NCBI RefSeq assembly: GCF_000210075.1
Contig: NC_021017.1
Span: 113,403-147,298 of the forward strand
Origin: Bacteroides xylanisolvens XB1A
GTDB taxonomy: Bacteria; Bacteroidota; Bacteroidia; Bacteroidales; Bacteroidaceae
DNA: 33,896 bases
Direction of reading: 5' to 3'
The notes below the pieces were generated by a model. The model worked only from the letters and a program-made list of their open reading frames with translations. It did no database searches and was not told the DNA's origin. Position numbers and translations under genes: made by a program. This document shows positions 1 through 7,564 of this stretch, one piece after another. The number at the start of each line of letters is the position of its first letter. Within the stretch, counting starts at the first letter, position 1.

Positions 1-166
1 CGGCAGGAGCGGTAACGACTTCGGTAATTGTTTCTGTAACTGCTGCAACTGTATCGGCAGCGGCCGTGTTTTGTGCCGACATATCAGTAGTAAAACAGCA
101 CAAAATGAATATAGTAGTGGCTATCCACAGCTTTACGAAGCTATGGCTTTTATATTTTGTATCCAT
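1..166 (-). CDS. amt: Probable ammonium transporter, N-terminal fragment
   Basis: Partial gene: only the first 55 codons are inside the window, reading off the left edge. The ATG (complement of 164-166) is followed by a basic start (MDTKYKSH), a hydrophobic stretch of about 15 residues ending near CCFTTDMSAQ, and then an Ala/Thr/Val-rich low-complexity segment. This looks like a cleavable signal peptide followed by a linker. No transporter motif is visible because the membrane domain lies outside. The identification rests on position: the gene starts 16 bp after a P-II gene on the same strand, and glnK-amtB pairs are a very widely conserved arrangement in which P-II plugs the channel. Bacteroides Amt proteins with an N-terminal signal and linker fit from memory. 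Another exported protein is possible. Confidence 0.6.
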   Translation of the reverse strand, partial: MDTKYKSHSFVKLWIATTIFILCCFTTDMSAQNTAAADTVAAVTETITEVVTAPA

Positions 167-182
167 AATAGTATAATCTTAT

Positions 183-539
183 TTAACGTTCTTGTTCTGC
201 ATTGTAGAGGGCTATGTCACCACGTTCGGCAGTGCGTATGCGGATAGCGTCTTCGATAGGAATGACGAAAATACGTCCGTCACCGATTTCTCCGGTCTGT
301 GCAGCTTTGATGATAGCCTGCACTGTTTTCTCGGTATTCTTGTCGCGCACGACAATAGAGATCAAAATTCGTTCAATGGTGCTGGTGTCATAAACTACGC
401 CACGGTAGATACGTCCTTGCCGTGCTTTTCCAATGCCTCTTACATCGTAATAAGAGAACCATTCGATGTCCGCTTCGAGTAGGGCGTCTTTTACGTCCTC
501 GAATTTGGTCTTACGGATGATAGCTTCAATCTTTTTCAT
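183..539 (-). CDS. glnB: Nitrogen regulatory protein P-II
   Basis: P-II proteins are homotrimeric sensors of 2-oxoglutarate and ATP/ADP that control ammonium transport and glutamine metabolism. The 118-residue length fits the family (about 112). The N-terminus MKKIEAIIRKTK is typical. The T-loop (about 37-54) contains YRG at 45-47 and a tyrosine at 50 that aligns with the uridylylated Tyr51 of E. coli GlnB. The B-loop and C-terminal signature are intact (TGEIGDGRIFVIP at 82-94, then IRIRT). The gene lies between a putative outer-membrane protein and the presumed ammonium transporter, so it is more GlnK-like by context; glnB is used only as a generic symbol. Whether the T-loop tyrosine is modified here cannot be told from sequence. 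No clear promoter was found in the 148 bp upstream, so transcription from the outer-membrane gene upstream is plausible. Confidence 0.95.
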   Translation of the reverse strand: MKKIEAIIRKTKFEDVKDALLEADIEWFSYYDVRGIGKARQGRIYRGVVYDTSTIERILISIVVRDKNTEKTVQAIIKAAQTGEIGDGRIFVIPIEDAIRIRTAERGDIALYNAEQER

Positions 540-687
540 ATACCTTAAATATTAGTGTGTCCTGTAAAAGAAAGAGGTATAGGGCAGCGGCAGCCATAGC
601 AGGTTACCATACAACAAACCGATAAAATCTAAACTCTAACTACCTTTTCTAATCCCTATACGCTCTTTGTATTGTAAATTCTCTCTC

Positions 688-1449
688 TTAAAAACTTAGT
701 CCGAAAGCAAAGTAGGCTCCTTCAGTGCGTGGGTTCACTGTTACTTTGGCAAATGTCGGTACAGAGAAGGAATCTGTGATTTTAATCTCCTTGGATGCTT
801 CGAGACTGATGTCTGTTACGCAGAATCCACTGGTATAGCCATTATAAAAAGTCGTTTCCCAGGGAACCATACCTAAATCTACTGTCCAGTCGAGACCTCC
901 CAATTTGAAAGGTGCGCTAAGTGCGAGGTAAGAAGAATAAGCTCTTTTGCCGTTTTCTTTCACACCGTCGGCACCTGCAAAGTTTGTGTACCAGTTGACG
1001 GCTAGCGGACCGAAATCATATCCCACTTGTGCTTCAAATACATGTGCTGTAGAATAGGCTCCATATTGGAAATACTTATTGGTTGTATAAATCTCCTTTC
1101 CGTATTCATCTACATCCCCTGTATGTGTTTTATCAAACCAATAATCCGTTATTGAAACACTAAATCCACCAATTGAATAACCGAGAGTTAAGTCAAACTC
1201 TTTTGCATCTTTGGATTCAATTCCTACTGATCCCCATGCTCCGAGTGATAAACCTTTGTAAGAGATTCCTAGTGAAGGCTGGACGCTAACTCCGCCTAAA
1301 TTCTGACCGCGCCAGATGTAACCACTTACCAAATCTGCCCCAACGGAAGCTTCTACCTTATCTTGTGCCATCATTGTAGACGGGACAAGTCCTGACAGTA
1401 ATAATGCTACTGTTATTACCCCCAATTTGTTGTTAATCGTCGTTTTCAT
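688..1449 (-). CDS. Putative outer-membrane beta-barrel protein of the nitrogen operon
   Basis: This 253-residue protein begins with a signal peptide (basic MKTTINNK, hydrophobic VITVALLLSG, cleavage near MMAQ at 26-29). It continues as short alternating amphipathic strands rich in Gly, Tyr and Trp and ends in FGLSF, the terminal Phe typical of outer-membrane barrels. The segment around residues 42-74 (SGYIWRG, then SLGAWGS) resembles the Gcw_chp/TIGR02001 family of unknown function. From memory, that family occurs next to glnK-amtB in proteobacteria; this similarity is by eye only. The gene is first of three on the strand, ahead of P-II and the presumed ammonium transporter, which suggests a role in outer-membrane passage of ammonium or small nitrogen compounds. 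That role is inference. No lipobox cysteine is seen. Confidence 0.7.
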   Translation of the reverse strand: MKTTINNKLGVITVALLLSGLVPSTMMAQDKVEASVGADLVSGYIWRGQNLGGVSVQPSLGISYKGLSLGAWGSVGIESKDAKEFDLTLGYSIGGFSVSITDYWFDKTHTGDVDEYGKEIYTTNKYFQYGAYSTAHVFEAQVGYDFGPLAVNWYTNFAGADGVKENGKRAYSSYLALSAPFKLGGLDWTVDLGMVPWETTFYNGYTSGFCVTDISLEASKEIKITDSFSVPTFAKVTVNPRTEGAYFAFGLSF

Positions 1450-1635
1450 CGTCTTTTTACCTTTAAAAGTTAGAAAAATGTGGATGTACGGTCCATTTGT
1501 TATATAGTAGCGCGCAAAATACTATCGTTTTTTATAGATAACTGATTATGGATAACTGATCCTGCAGGAATGATGATGTCCGTTTAATGGGGGCATGTTG
1601 AACTTTCTATTTCCCGCTATCCATTATTCATTCAA

Positions 1636-2868
1636 TCAGAGCCAGTTCTTTATTCTTCTCATCGCTTCGATACAGTCGTTGCGTTCGCCGAATGCAGTTA
1701 AACGGATATACCCTTCACCGCTTGGCCCGAAACCTACACCGGGAGTACCGACCACATTGGCTTCATACAACATCTGTTCGAAGAATCGCCATGAAGAAAG
1801 TCCGTTCGGAGTTTTCACCCACAAGTAGGGAGCGTTGATGCCGCCGTATACTTTCAGTCCCGTGGCTTCCAGTCCTTCCTTCATGATTTTTGCGTTGGTC
1901 ATATAATAGTCGATTGTTTTCTTAATCTGTGCCTTGCCTTCTGCACTGTAAACGGCTTCTGCTGCCCGTTGGGTAATATAAGAAGTGCCGTTAAACTTAG
2001 TACACTGGCGACGGTTCCACAATCTGTTGAGTGGTATGCGATCACCTTCCAGGGTGGCGGCAGTGAGCTCTTTTGGTACTACGGTATATCCGCAGCGTAC
2101 TCCTGTAAATCCTGCCGTTTTTGAAAAACTACGGAATTCAATCGCGCACTTTTTAGCTCCCTTAATCTCATAGATAGAGTGGGGGACATTCTCGTCTTGG
2201 ATATATGCCTCGTAAGCGGCATCGAACAGAATCAGTGTATCGTTTGCCAAGGCATAATCCACCCACTTTTTCAGTTCCGGTTTGGTTAAGGTGGTTCCTG
2301 TCGGGTTGTTCGGATAACAGAGATAAACGATGTCTATCCGTTTGTCCGGAATTTCCGGGATAAAGTTGTTCTCACTTGTGCAAGGCATATAAGTAACGTT
2401 GCTCCATTTACCCGTTTCTTCTTCCAATATTCCGGCGCGTCCGCACATAACGTTACTGTCTATGTAAACCGGATAAATGGGATCTGTAACACCTACGCTA
2501 TTGTCGTGGCGAAGAATATCACCTATATTTCCGGTATCGCTTTTAGCACCGTCACTGACAAAAATCTCGGATGCCGAGAAATGAATCCCGCGTGGAGCGA
2601 AATCGTTCTTTATGATTGCTTCAATCAGAAAATCATATCCCTGTTCAGGACCATATCCGCGGAATGTATCTTTGCCGGCCAGTTCTTCTACCGCTTTATG
2701 CATTGCTTCTATACAGGCTGGAGGAAGTGGCTGCGTAACGTCGCCGATACCTAGCCGGATGATGTCCTGTTTGGGATGCGTTATCCTGAAAGTATTTACC
2801 TTTTTCGCTATATCCGAGAATAAATAACTTCCCGGTAATTTTAAAAAATGCTCGTTTACTAATGCCAT
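1636..2868 (-). CDS. dapL: LL-diaminopimelate aminotransferase
   Basis: DapL is a PLP enzyme that converts tetrahydrodipicolinate directly to LL-diaminopimelate with glutamate as amino donor, bypassing the succinylase and acetylase routes. The 410-residue length fits the family. The N-terminal block ([10 protein letters not shown], then [12 protein letters not shown] at 38-49), YPNNPTG at 185-191, FDAAYE at 215-220 and the PLP-lysine motif [15 protein letters not shown] (Lys250) are all visible and characteristic of DapL among class I/II aminotransferases. It follows dapF on the same strand after a 50-bp spacer, so the two probably form an operon. Their order is the reverse of the pathway: DapF acts on the DapL product. 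The amino group comes from glutamate, which ties it to the neighbouring glutamate synthase genes. Confidence 0.97.
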   Translation of the reverse strand: MALVNEHFLKLPGSYLFSDIAKKVNTFRITHPKQDIIRLGIGDVTQPLPPACIEAMHKAVEELAGKDTFRGYGPEQGYDFLIEAIIKNDFAPRGIHFSASEIFVSDGAKSDTGNIGDILRHDNSVGVTDPIYPVYIDSNVMCGRAGILEEETGKWSNVTYMPCTSENNFIPEIPDKRIDIVYLCYPNNPTGTTLTKPELKKWVDYALANDTLILFDAAYEAYIQDENVPHSIYEIKGAKKCAIEFRSFSKTAGFTGVRCGYTVVPKELTAATLEGDRIPLNRLWNRRQCTKFNGTSYITQRAAEAVYSAEGKAQIKKTIDYYMTNAKIMKEGLEATGLKVYGGINAPYLWVKTPNGLSSWRFFEQMLYEANVVGTPGVGFGPSGEGYIRLTAFGERNDCIEAMRRIKNWL

Positions 2869-2892
2869 CTTGTTATTGTTTTAAGTTTCTAT

Positions 2893-2937
2893 TACTATTC
2901 ATTCTCAACTCTCCATTCTCAACTCTCAACTTCTTCA
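2893..2937 (-). repeat. Half-copy of the heptamer repeat across the dapF stop codon
   Basis: On the minus strand this stretch carries repeated GAGTTGA-type heptamers (GAAGTTGAGAGTTGAGAATG and onward). It supplies the last four residues of DapF (EVES), its TGA stop, and the first half of the dapF-dapL spacer. The same opening, GAAGTTGAGAGT, begins the repeat inserted inside gltB. No opposing arm is present here, so this is a half-element. Confidence 0.6.
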
Positions 2938-3734
2938 ACAATTTCCCCATCGAAAACCTTGGTTGCCGGTCCGGTCATTAATATATGTCCGGAGGTTTCA
3001 TCCCATTCGATGGTAACTGTCCCTCCATCCATTATCACATCGCTTTTTCTTCCTGCAAGTCCGTTGATGAAGGCGGCTACTGCTGTGGCGCAGGCACCTG
3101 TTCCGCAAGCTTGAGTAATTCCCGATCCTCTTTCCCACACTCTCATCCGTATGGTGTCTTTACCGACGATCTGTGCAAACTCTACATTCGTTCTGTCGGG
3201 AAAGAGAGGATGATTCTCCAGTTCAGGACCGATTTCCGGCAGATTAATTCGGGTAATGTCATCAATAAATGTGACAAGATGAGGATTGCCCATTGATACT
3301 TTAGTAGATTGGAAAGGATATTTCTTTCCCCAATCAATCTCTCCTGTTTCTTGCGGACTGCCCATATCTACGGTGACTGTACTGACTGTTTTTCCTTCTA
3401 CCTGCAATTTCAAAATTTTAATTCCCGATAGTGTATCCAAAGTTATTTCTGTTTTATCAGTCAATCCGTATTCATATACATATTTGCCTACGCAGCGGCT
3501 ACCATTGCCACACATCATTGCTTCCGAACCGTCGGCATTGAAAATACGCATACTGAAATCCGCTTTATCAGAGACACCAATCAATATTAGTCCATCGCTT
3601 CCGATTCCTGTATGAAACTTGCTCCATTCGATCGCTTTCTTTTCAGGGTCTGCTATTGGATATCTGGTCGTGTCTACATATATGTAGTCATTTCCTGTTC
3701 CATGCATTTTAGTGAACTTAATTCTTGCTGTCAT
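2919..3734 (-). CDS. dapF: Diaminopimelate epimerase
   Basis: DapF is a PLP-independent epimerase that interconverts LL- and meso-diaminopimelate with two cysteines acting as acid and base. Both catalytic loops are present: MMCGNGSRC (Cys75) and QACGTGACA (Cys210). The substrate-binding start [17 protein letters not shown] at 45-50 and MGNPH at 148-152 also match. The 271-residue length is normal. The start chosen gives [10 protein letters not shown], the usual DapF opening, and lies about 42 bp downstream of a predicted transcription start. The C-terminus is odd: after KVFDGEI the last residues (VEEVES) and the stop come from a heptameric repeat shared with gltB. dapL follows on the same strand. 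Confidence 0.97.
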   Translation of the reverse strand: MTARIKFTKMHGTGNDYIYVDTTRYPIADPEKKAIEWSKFHTGIGSDGLILIGVSDKADFSMRIFNADGSEAMMCGNGSRCVGKYVYEYGLTDKTEITLDTLSGIKILKLQVEGKTVSTVTVDMGSPQETGEIDWGKKYPFQSTKVSMGNPHLVTFIDDITRINLPEIGPELENHPLFPDRTNVEFAQIVGKDTIRMRVWERGSGITQACGTGACATAVAAFINGLAGRKSDVIMDGGTVTIEWDETSGHILMTGPATKVFDGEIVEEVES

Positions 3735-3782
3735 TTTGATTGGTATTTATTGGTTGTTGTATCCTTTTGTTTTATTACAGTG

Positions 3783-3790
3783 CAAAGGTA
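3783..3790 (-). promoter_or_regulatory. Predicted -7 element for dapF-dapL
   Basis: The minus strand reads TACCTTTG, an exact match to the Bacteroides -7 consensus TAnnTTTG. It predicts a start near 3776 and a leader of about 42 nt before the dapF ATG. No good TTTG was found at the -33 distance, so this is a partial promoter call. Confidence 0.5.
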
Positions 3791-4148
3791 TGACTTTTTG
3801 CTTTATATTTTATTAAAAAGCATGTCTAATATCTATTTATTTTCTTAGAACTTATAATCGCCTTTGATATGACTATGTTTAGTTATAATTTGAAATTATA
3901 TATATCTATATATTAATAAACTGTTATTTGAGCGAATTGTTTTGCATATCCTTCCATTATATATGAAGAATATTTAGCCCTGATAATCCATTAAATTAGT
4001 TATAAAAACAAGAAATATATCTTTTTTCTTTTGACGATATGAAAGTGAAAATCCTTATTTCTCTATCATATTGTTCGCGGAGTGTTTTGAAGAACCTTTT
4101 TCTGTATTCATTGTTTTAGCACTATCATTAATATAAAAACGTAGCGAT
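3791..4148. other. AT-rich divergent intergenic region, nothing else recognised
   Basis: Between the dapF promoter and the thioredoxin-like gene lies about 360 bp of very AT-rich sequence. I see no convincing ORF, RNA gene or strong hairpin. The nearest promoter-like word on the plus strand is TATCTTTT near 4016-4023, one base off consensus and with no matching -33 element. The region must hold the promoter of the downstream gene, but I cannot place it. Confidence 0.4.
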
Positions 4149-4445
4149 ATGAATATAGAGAAACAATTAGAAACAGCAGTTAAAACCAACCATCTGGTGT
4201 TGGTGGTATTCTATGCCGATTGGTCTCCTCATTATGAGTGGATAGGGCCTGTGCTTCGAACTTACGAAAAGAGAACTGTGGAATTGATTAGAGTGAATGC
4301 AGAAGAGAATAGAGCAATTGCTGATGCTCATAATGTAGAAACAGTACCGGCTTTCCTTCTATTGCATAAGAGTCATGAACTTTGGAGGCAGGTAGGAGAG
4401 CTTACGGTAGAAGAATTAAAAGAGGTATTGGATGATTTTCAATGA
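4149..4445 (+). CDS. Thioredoxin-like protein lacking both active-site cysteines
   Basis: A 98-residue single-domain protein with a thioredoxin-fold layout: VLVVFYADW (17-25) aligns with the beta strand before the active site, IGPVL with the following helix, VNAEENRAIADAHNVETVPAFLL with the central part, including the cis-proline of TVPAF. The redox motif is missing. Where thioredoxins have WCGPCK this protein has WSPHYE, and the whole chain contains no cysteine. It therefore cannot do dithiol-disulfide exchange. It has no signal peptide, so it is probably cytoplasmic, perhaps a chaperone-like or binding protein. It stands alone on its strand, converging with the glycerophosphodiesterase gene across two hairpins. 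The fold call is fairly safe; the function is unknown. Confidence 0.8.
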   Translation: MNIEKQLETAVKTNHLVLVVFYADWSPHYEWIGPVLRTYEKRTVELIRVNAEENRAIADAHNVETVPAFLLLHKSHELWRQVGELTVEELKEVLDDFQ

Positions 4446-4566
4446 ATTGTCTGTAATCTTTTATTGGTATTCATAAAAAGGACTCTTTTCTTTTTTCGTT
4501 AAAAGATTGATATTTCTAAAGTGTTGGTATTAAGAGTATTATAGAAGAGCATTTTTTCATTTAAAG

Positions 4567-4601
4567 AAACGGGTGTTTCCTTTTAAAGGAAACACCCGTT
4601 T
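4567..4601. terminator. 35-bp near-perfect palindrome, probable bidirectional terminator
   Basis: Two 17-bp arms (AAACGGGTGTTTCCTTT and its exact complement) are separated by one base. The palindrome lies between two convergent genes, where a bidirectional terminator is expected. Neither side has a long T run, so a repeat element or protein-binding palindrome is also possible. Confidence 0.6.
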
Positions 4602-4609
4602 GACACCGA

Positions 4610-4647
4610 GAAACAATCTGTTTCTTTTAAAGGAAGATTCCGTTTCC
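4610..4647. repeat. Second, imperfect hairpin next to the 35-bp palindrome
   Basis: The arms GAAACAATCTGTTTC and GGAAGATTCCGTTTCC pair imperfectly around the same TTTTAAAGG core as the neighbouring palindrome. It looks like a diverged second copy. Confidence 0.4.
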
Positions 4648-4690
4648 TTAAAGCCAGATATTAAATTCTTTAATATGTGAATATTTTTTC

Positions 4691-5458
4691 TTATTGAAGC
4701 TTTTTAAGTTCTTCTTGTAAGATGACCGGTTCGTTAGTGGTGATGAAATCTACCTTTTGTTCGATCAGCCATTTCATATCTTCTACTTCGTCTACTGTCC
4801 ATACGTTGACTTTCAAGCCGAGGTCGTGAGCTTCTTTGATCCATTCGGGGTGTTTCTTGATCACTCCCATGTGATAGTCCAGACCGGCAGCACCAAGTTC
4901 TTTCAGCTCTTTGGGAGACAATTCTCCGTTAAGGTAATATACCGGAGTACCGGCAGGAGCCAGACGGATAAACTCTTTCATGGCATGTAGAGAGAACGTG
5001 ATATATTCCATACGGTTTTCCAGTCCCATTTTCTTCACCATGGCAATGATTCCTTGCACCGCTTTAGTCTCACGTTTCTTGTTGCTATGTGCTTTCAGTT
5101 CGAGAATCAATTGGGTTTTACAGTTTTTTCCGGTTTCCAGATACTGTTCCAGGCTGGGTAAGTTTTCTCCGTTGGATAATTTAAGTCCGGTCAGCGCATC
5201 ACCTTTGGAATATTCCATCGGCCTCATCTTATATACAGGATCATGGTTAACCACCAGCTTGTTATCCTTCGCGATCCATACGTCAAATTCTGAACCGTAA
5301 CAACCGATGGAGTCTGCTTTTAGAAGTGATGAAATACTGTTCTGCGATGATCCCGGAGTTTTCCAGAAACCGCGGTGAGCTATCACTTTTGTCTGTGCCT
5401 GCATGCAGCAAGCAGCCATTAGAAAGGCAGAAGCCATCATCATTTTTTTTAAATTCAT
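4691..5458 (-). CDS. Exported glycerophosphodiester phosphodiesterase
   Basis: Members of this family (UgpQ/GlpQ, TIM barrel) hydrolyse glycerophosphodiesters to glycerol-3-phosphate and an alcohol. The N-terminal signal peptide (MNLKKMMMASAFLMAACCMQ) ends near AQ, so the mature protein starts about TKVIAHRG. An alternative is lipoprotein processing at one of the adjacent cysteines 17-18, though the lipobox is poor. The catalytic and metal residues are present: HRG (His28), EFD (Glu57, Asp59), NHD (His72), and ELKAH further on. WTVDE and TTNEP near the C-terminus are typical of bacterial GDPDs. Length 255 is normal. A -7 promoter word lies just upstream, so it is likely a single-gene unit separate from asnB. 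Confidence 0.92.
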   Translation of the reverse strand: MNLKKMMMASAFLMAACCMQAQTKVIAHRGFWKTPGSSQNSISSLLKADSIGCYGSEFDVWIAKDNKLVVNHDPVYKMRPMEYSKGDALTGLKLSNGENLPSLEQYLETGKNCKTQLILELKAHSNKKRETKAVQGIIAMVKKMGLENRMEYITFSLHAMKEFIRLAPAGTPVYYLNGELSPKELKELGAAGLDYHMGVIKKHPEWIKEAHDLGLKVNVWTVDEVEDMKWLIEQKVDFITTNEPVILQEELKKLQ

Positions 5459-5504
5459 TTGTTTGATCTTTTAAAAGTTTGATAGATTTAATTGGGTTTG
5501 GCCT

Positions 5505-5512
5505 CAAAATTA
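5505..5512 (-). promoter_or_regulatory. Predicted -7 element of the glycerophosphodiesterase gene
   Basis: The minus strand reads TAATTTTG, matching TAnnTTTG, about 47 bp before the ATG. A TTTG occurs upstream but only 14 bp away, shorter than the usual 19-21, so the -33 element is uncertain. Confidence 0.45.
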
Positions 5513-5522
5513 TAAAAAAGAT

Positions 5523-5557
5523 AACGCAAATCAGCCGATAATATGCTAATCTGCGTT
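5523..5557. repeat. Hairpin in the asnB-glycerophosphodiesterase spacer
   Basis: AACGCAAATCAGC at 5523-5535 pairs with GCTAATCTGCGTT at 5545-5557 (11 of 13 positions Watson-Crick, loop of 9). It lies downstream of asnB and just upstream of the next promoter, so it may terminate the gltB-gltD-asnB transcript. There is no T run right after it on the minus strand. Confidence 0.4.
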
Positions 5558-5682
5558 AATCCTTGGGATTTTAGAATAGAAATGCTACAAAAGAGTGTCA
5601 AAAATAAGACTGTCTGTCATAAAAACATTCTCCGGACACGTCTGATAGTTTGCACAAAAGGAGTTTGTCACTCTTTTATTAA

Positions 5683-7350
5683 TCAGGTATAGGCCTCTTC
5701 ATGTATTCCTTTCACTGCACGTCCACTAGGTTCATTCAGATTCCTGAAAGCAATATCCCAGGCTAGTGCTTCTGCTGTGGAGCAGGCTACACTTGGAACA
5801 CTGGGGACGGTGCGTGCTGCACTTTCACTGGGGAAATGCTCTTCGAAAATGCTACGATAGTAGTACTCTTCTTTGTTTTGTGGCGTATTGATCGGGAAAC
5901 GTTCGGCAGCATGTTCCATTTGCTCATCGCTCACGGCAGCTGCTGTGATCTCTCTCAATGTGTCAATCCATGAATATCCTACACCGTCACTGAACTGCTC
6001 TTTCTGTCTCCAAGCCACACTTTCCGGTAACATATCGGCAAAGGCTTCGCGAACAATTCGTTTCTCGATGTTTTTTCCGGGGCACATTTTAGCTTTCGGG
6101 TTCAGGTTCATTGCCACGTCGAGAAATTCTTTATCAAGGAAAGGGACGCGTCCTTCTACTCCCCATGCTGATAAACTTTTATTGGCACGGAGGCAATCGT
6201 ACATGTGCAACTTTGAAAGTTTACGTACTGTTTCTTCGTGAAATGCCTGTGGAGTAGGGGCCTTGTGGAAATACAGATACCCCCCGAAAACTTCATCAGC
6301 ACCTTCACCGCTCAACACCATTTTGATCCCCATTGATTTAATGACACGCGCCAATAAATACATGGGAGTGGAAGCGCGTACGGTAGTTACATCATACGTC
6401 TCGATGAAATAAATTACGTCGCGAACAGCATCCAGACCTTCCTGAACGGTGTAGTTGATCTCATGATGGACGGTACCGATATATTCGGCCACCTCACGCG
6501 CTTTAATCAAATCGGGGGCGCCCTTTAGACCGATGGCGAAAGAGTGGAGTTGAGGCCACCATGCATCGCTTGCACCGTCTGTTTCTATACGTTTTGCCGC
6601 ATATTTTTTGGCAATGGCAGAGATAACGGAACTATCCAACCCGCCCGAAAGCAATACTCCATACGGTACGTCACTCATTAACTGGCGGTGCACAGCCTCT
6701 TCCAATGCCACTTTCACATCCTCGGTTTGTGCATCATTCTCTTTGACGGTTTCATATTCTGTCCAGTCGCGCGAATACCAACGTTTCATTTTTCCCTCTT
6801 TACTATAGAAATAATGTCCGGGAAGGAATACTTCATATTCGTCACAAAATCCTTCGAGAGCTTTCAACTCGCTGCCGAAGTAGATTTTTCCCTCTTTATC
6901 TTTTCCTATATATAAAGGAATAACCCCTATCGGATCGCGGGCAATCAAAAATTCATCCTTTTCCTCATCATAAAGCACGAAAGCGAAGATACCACTGATA
7001 TCTTCCAAAAAATGGATGCCTTTATCTTTGTAAAGGGCAAGAATTACCTCACAGTCACTTCCAGTCTGAAAGTTATATTTTCCCGCATATTTAGCGCGAA
7101 TATCACGGTGATTGTAAATTTCACCGTTGACGGCGAGCACCTGTTTATGATCGGGAGAGTATAACGGCTGCCCGCCACTCTGCGGGTCGACAATAGAAAG
7201 ACGTTCGTGTGCCAGGATGGCACTTCCGCCTACATAGATTCCGCTCCAGTCCGGTCCGCGATGACGGATCTTCTGGGCCATTTTCAGTGCTTTATCTCTT
7301 AGTTCTTTCGTTTGAACTTTGATGTTGAGTATACCTGCTATTCCACACAT
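5683..7350 (-). CDS. asnB: Asparagine synthetase B (glutamine-hydrolysing)
   Basis: AsnB makes asparagine from aspartate, ATP and glutamine. The N-terminal class II glutaminase domain starts MCGIAGILN, so Cys2 becomes the nucleophile after Met removal. RHRGPD (29-34), NGEIYNH (75-81) and GSDCE (97-101) complete the glutamine site. The synthetase domain has the PP-loop SGGLDSS at 235-241 for ATP, then LSGEGADEVFGGY and GVEGRVPFLD. The 555-residue length matches the E. coli AsnB type. It lies on the same strand as gltB and gltD, with 214 bp between it and gltD. No promoter word was found there, but that gap contains the 22-bp tandem-repeat element, so expression may depend on read-through or be tuned by that element. 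Confidence 0.97.
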   Translation of the reverse strand: MCGIAGILNIKVQTKELRDKALKMAQKIRHRGPDWSGIYVGGSAILAHERLSIVDPQSGGQPLYSPDHKQVLAVNGEIYNHRDIRAKYAGKYNFQTGSDCEVILALYKDKGIHFLEDISGIFAFVLYDEEKDEFLIARDPIGVIPLYIGKDKEGKIYFGSELKALEGFCDEYEVFLPGHYFYSKEGKMKRWYSRDWTEYETVKENDAQTEDVKVALEEAVHRQLMSDVPYGVLLSGGLDSSVISAIAKKYAAKRIETDGASDAWWPQLHSFAIGLKGAPDLIKAREVAEYIGTVHHEINYTVQEGLDAVRDVIYFIETYDVTTVRASTPMYLLARVIKSMGIKMVLSGEGADEVFGGYLYFHKAPTPQAFHEETVRKLSKLHMYDCLRANKSLSAWGVEGRVPFLDKEFLDVAMNLNPKAKMCPGKNIEKRIVREAFADMLPESVAWRQKEQFSDGVGYSWIDTLREITAAAVSDEQMEHAAERFPINTPQNKEEYYYRSIFEEHFPSESAARTVPSVPSVACSTAEALAWDIAFRNLNEPSGRAVKGIHEEAYT

Positions 7351-7406
7351 AACTTTAATTTTTAGAGGGGGTAATGTAATTTGTTGATTGTTTATTCGCT
7401 ATTTCT

Positions 7407-7544
7407 AAGAAGCTGATTAGCTATTCTTAATTCGTTCCATAATTGTTATCGTTTAGTTCCACAACTGTTTCCCTTTAGTTCCATATCTGTTATCCTTTAG
7501 TTCCACAGATATGGAACGAACCGATAATAGTAATCGAGCTTCTT
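7407..7544. repeat. 138-bp element: 33-bp terminal inverted repeats around 22-bp tandem units
   Basis: The left arm 7407-7439 and right arm 7512-7544 are imperfect inverted repeats (both run AAGAAGCT, GATTA, then TTCGTTCCA when read inward). Between them are three exact-length 22-bp units, 7434-7455, 7456-7477 and 7478-7499, each starting GTTCCA and ending TTTA. A truncated fourth unit lies at 7500-7517. The units 3 and 4 also form a perfect 12-bp hairpin: GTTCCATATCTG with CAGATATGGAAC. The element fills most of the gltD-asnB gap. It could be a miniature mobile element, an RNA structure in the asnB leader, or an operator array. No target-site duplication is obvious. Confidence 0.75.
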
Positions 7545-7564
7545 GTTGTACACTGTTGCAAAAC

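Noticed and set aside
1535..1640. Another inverted-repeat element after dapL (ATGGATA/TATCCAT)
   Set aside because: The complementary part is only about seven bases and the heptad pattern is weak, so I could not separate it from chance.
5588..5676. AAAAGAGTG and CACTCTTTT as a terminator after asnB
   Set aside because: The arms are 9 bp but about 70 bp apart, too far for an intrinsic terminator.
7434..7517. Possible CRISPR array in the 22-bp repeats
   Set aside because: The units are directly adjacent with no spacers between them and vary in sequence, and no cas genes are present.
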